From: Paenibacillus typhae
GTDB lineage: Bacteria; Bacillota; Bacilli; Paenibacillales; Paenibacillaceae
Length of the DNA: 64,000 nucleotides
Reading direction: 5' to 3'
Assembly (NCBI RefSeq): GCF_900099765.1
Contig: NZ_FNDX01000010.1
Span: 1-64,000 of the forward strand
A program made the translations under genes and the position numbers. Each line of letters begins with the position of its first letter. The first letter of the stretch is position 1. Below, piece by piece: positions 62,016 through 64,000 of the stretch. The notes beneath the pieces were generated by a model, which saw only the letters and a program-made list of their open reading frames with translations, did not search any database and had not been told where the DNA came from.

Positions 62016-63326
62016 TCAATACACCTCTTTCGGAGAGAAATCGCCAATTCCCTTCAACGTATAATCAAAAAACTGCAGCACCAGCCGGTTCATGTTCTCG
62101 ATACAGTAGTATTTATCAATGACCGCTTTTCCAACCGGCAGCATATTAGCCAGAATAGGGGAGAACAGCGGCAGATCGGTCAGGCTCATATGGTTGGCTC
62201 CCTGAAAATGAACGGAGTATACTTCGGTGAAGTTTTGATCAGCCGTTTGGTTAGCAGCATACGCTGAGTTCTTCCCGAGCTGCTTCCAGACATCGTCGGA
62301 GTAAATATTAAGCAGCGGGATGGTGTAGGCTTCATTAGCCGAGGTAAAATCATCCGCCTTCCGGTCATAACGAAGCTCGCTGAACAGCGGGCCGTCCAGA
62401 TTGACAACGGCACCGATGTCACCACGCTCACGCCCGAGCCAGACACTGGCTGCGCCGCCCATCGAGTGGCCGAACACCCCGATTTTGGCAGGATCAATTA
62501 GCCCATAAACAGCAGGGCCGTTGCCTTTTGTAGCTTTCTCCATAACCGAATCTATCACCAAATTCATATCGTCGGTGCGCAGCTTCATCCATTTTTGAAT
62601 GATCCCGTAAAGCTCCTCTGCTGTATATATCCCGTCTTTGTTAGTATTATTGAATTCCCGGACATACTCCCGGCTGATCATCGTCAACTTTCCATCCTCG
62701 GATTCTGTATAAAAAGAATGATAGGGGTGGCCGATCGAAGCAACGACATAGCCATGGCTGGCAAGCTCTGTAAACGTAGAGGTATTGCTTGAGCTGATCC
62801 CGTATGCCCCATGGGAAAATACCAGCAGCGGATAAGGACCTTCAGCCTGCTCCGGATACCAAAACTCCACATTTACATGTCTGTGCTCACCTGTATCTGT
62901 AAATTCCTCAATCCGGTTCTTGTCAGTGTAGGTGTACACAGCTGTTCCGACAGGATATTCACCCGTAACCTCAGGCAATCTATATTGCGGAAACAGCAGC
63001 ACAGGTGCAAAAGCCAACGACAGCAGAAGGAGCATCAGGATTGCTTTTACCACAATGGCTGAACGTTTGAGCGCTCGGAGGTCTTCTTTGGGGTGCCGGA
63101 TGAGCGGCAACAGGCCTGTCACAGCCAAAAGAAGCAGCATACCCGCGCAAAAAATCCAGCTGAAGCTCCATTCAATCCCAGGCAACAGGGTGAGCATAAC
63201 AAACACGATAAACACAGTAACTCTGACCAGGCTCTTTCCTTTTCTGTGCCGCTGCTTCGTAACCAGACAATATACAGCCAAAGCAACTTCTACCATTAGT
63301 ACAATCCCGAATAATAATCGTTCCAT
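62016..63326 (-). CDS. Membrane-anchored alpha/beta hydrolase
   Basis: 436 residues from ATG 63326 (MERLLFG). Four hydrophobic segments in residues 1-125, then an alpha/beta-hydrolase domain related to PAF-acetylhydrolase/dienelactone hydrolase types: oxyanion region VFSHGAYGISSS near 172, nucleophile elbow GHSMGGAAS near 287, and a late GANHMSL with the likely catalytic His near 378. Probably faces outward or is membrane-bound; substrate unknown. Transcribed convergently to the small gene before it. Confidence 0.82.
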   Translation of the reverse strand: MERLLFGIVLMVEVALAVYCLVTKQRHRKGKSLVRVTVFIVFVMLTLLPGIEWSFSWIFCAGMLLLLAVTGLLPLIRHPKEDLRALKRSAIVVKAILMLLLLSLAFAPVLLFPQYRLPEVTGEYPVGTAVYTYTDKNRIEEFTDTGEHRHVNVEFWYPEQAEGPYPLLVFSHGAYGISSSNTSTFTELASHGYVVASIGHPYHSFYTESEDGKLTMISREYVREFNNTNKDGIYTAEELYGIIQKWMKLRTDDMNLVIDSVMEKATKGNGPAVYGLIDPAKIGVFGHSMGGAASVWLGRERGDIGAVVNLDGPLFSELRYDRKADDFTSANEAYTIPLLNIYSDDVWKQLGKNSAYAANQTADQNFTEVYSVHFQGANHMSLTDLPLFSPILANMLPVGKAVIDKYYCIENMNRLVLQFFDYTLKGIGDFSPKEVY

Positions 63327-63456
63327 CTTCTTGTTATTCCTTTCCGGCATTTAGTGTGAGAATGACTCCATCTTATGAAACTGCCGGAGGGAAGTATATA
63401 GAAAACGAATAAGCTGTAGCTACAGACCAATAAGCTGCAAAAATAACCTTAATAAC

Positions 63457-63897
63457 CTATCCGTCCTGCCGGTCATCCATCTTCAGCTGACGGAGTTTTT
63501 CATTAATCTGCTCCGCTTCTTTTTTATCCTCCTGCCAGGATAACAGCCGGACGATCCCGTACACTGCGGCAATCTGCACAGCAAAAAGGGCTGTAGGCAG
63601 GAAGCCTCTCACCGTCCCGGTCACAAACGCCAGGGCGATCAGAATCACCTCCAGAGCGGCAAAATGAAGGATCACCCTTGTCCGCATATTCCGCTCGCTC
63701 ACCCCGTCAGGAGTGTACAGGATAATCCCCGTTAGTGTGCCGACCAGTGAGAAGCCCATTATGATATAGATGGTAATCAGATCAAAGGCCTCGTCAGGAT
63801 CAAAGATGGATCTTAACACAGTAATGATGATGATGACGGATGCCAAAATAATCAAAAAGTCCCGAAGCAGCTCTTTTACAATATGCAGTGGCTTCAT
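63457..63897 (-). CDS. DUF3021 membrane protein
   Basis: 146 residues with four transmembrane helices (about 10-30, 42-62, 73-95, 100-120) and a charged tail (EDKKEAEQINEKLRQLKMDD). DUF3021 proteins regularly follow LytTR-type regulators and are thought to modulate them. GGGGGGAACGGG precedes the ATG, 12 bases after the regulator's stop. Confidence 0.85.
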   Translation of the reverse strand: MKPLHIVKELLRDFLIILASVIIIITVLRSIFDPDEAFDLITIYIIMGFSLVGTLTGIILYTPDGVSERNMRTRVILHFAALEVILIALAFVTGTVRGFLPTALFAVQIAAVYGIVRLLSWQEDKKEAEQINEKLRQLKMDDRQDG

Positions 63898-63909
63898 CCC
63901 GTTCCCCCC

Positions 63910-64000
63910 TTATAAACCCAGCATGTTTTTGAGAACAGGCACGTACTGTCTGGAAATCACAACACGCTCCCCGTTATCCAGTACAGCTTCGAACCGGCCG
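63910..64000 (-). CDS. LytTR-domain regulator, C-terminal end (cut by the window edge)
   Basis: The last 29 codons of a minus-strand gene: RFEAVLDNGERVVISRQYVP followed by VLKNMLGL and TAA. This is the final strand-helix of a LytTR DNA-binding domain. Its pairing with DUF3021 immediately downstream supports the call. Confidence 0.82.
   Translation of the reverse strand, partial: GRFEAVLDNGERVVISRQYVPVLKNMLGL

Overview
The window reads as chromosome of a low-to-mid GC Firmicute, most likely Paenibacillus (an inference; no rRNA is present). The pointers are bacillithiol genes (bshA, bshB1), a two-headed DynA-type dynamin, a DnaQ-fused DinG, a proline T-box, an SLH surface protein, YesM/YesN-type sensor pairs, strong Shine-Dalgarno sites with frequent GTG and TTG starts, and several non-coding repeat families of the kind that fill Paenibacillus spacers. 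No tRNA, rRNA, CRISPR array, prophage or intact insertion sequence was found.

Layout. 1-1455: a cut-off transposase-like frame and a YitT membrane protein. 1614-24513: a rightward housekeeping block that keeps the Bacillus subtilis ypjD-dapB-mgsA-bshB1-bshA-cca-birA-panBCD-dinG-ypmB-asnS-dnaD order. Into it are set a TPR gene between mazG and dapB, another before dinG, rex and an mtaD-type deaminase, a nucleotidyltransferase, a membrane-anchored protein overlapping an FtsH-like protease, and hbd-ackA where B. subtilis has aspB. 24816-28560: the leftward proline operon proB-proA-proC, led by a T-box and carrying a tandem intergenic repeat with mini-ORFs between proA and proC. 28672-32862: a small protein, a LysR regulator, an anchored protein, and leuC-leuD. 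33053-39863: an envelope cluster of two related AMIN/Amidase_3 hydrolases under matching ECF-type promoters, a GerMN lipoprotein and a large SLH protein. 40053-47875: nth and small unknowns, a palindrome-rich spacer, the 1227-residue dynamin, purT and a GNAT enzyme. 48214-56713: a sugar-sensing unit (AraC-type response regulator, histidine kinase, binding lipoprotein) followed by a galactose/glucose-type ABC importer. 56714-58162: about 1.4 kb without a credible gene, made of at least five different repeat structures. 58163-64000: accessory genes, namely an APH-like kinase, a broken GH88 hydrolase remnant, three probable immunity or orphan proteins, a YiaA/B membrane protein, a membrane-anchored alpha/beta hydrolase, and a DUF3021 protein beside the end of a LytTR regulator.

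How the genes work together. The first block joins lysine/cell-wall precursor synthesis, methylglyoxal and bacillithiol chemistry, tRNA maturation, biotin and pantothenate supply, DNA repair and NADH sensing. The proline operon is gated by uncharged tRNA-Pro. The 48-57 kb block senses and imports a sugar, probably under catabolite control at a cre-like site over the mglB promoter.

Most worth a second look: the FtsH-like protease that has lost its extracytoplasmic domain but overlaps a gene for an anchored extracytoplasmic protein; the panB leader RNA; the mini-ORF repeat in the proline operon; the paired ECF promoters; the alternative-pairing leader of purT; and the repeat-dense 57 kb region.
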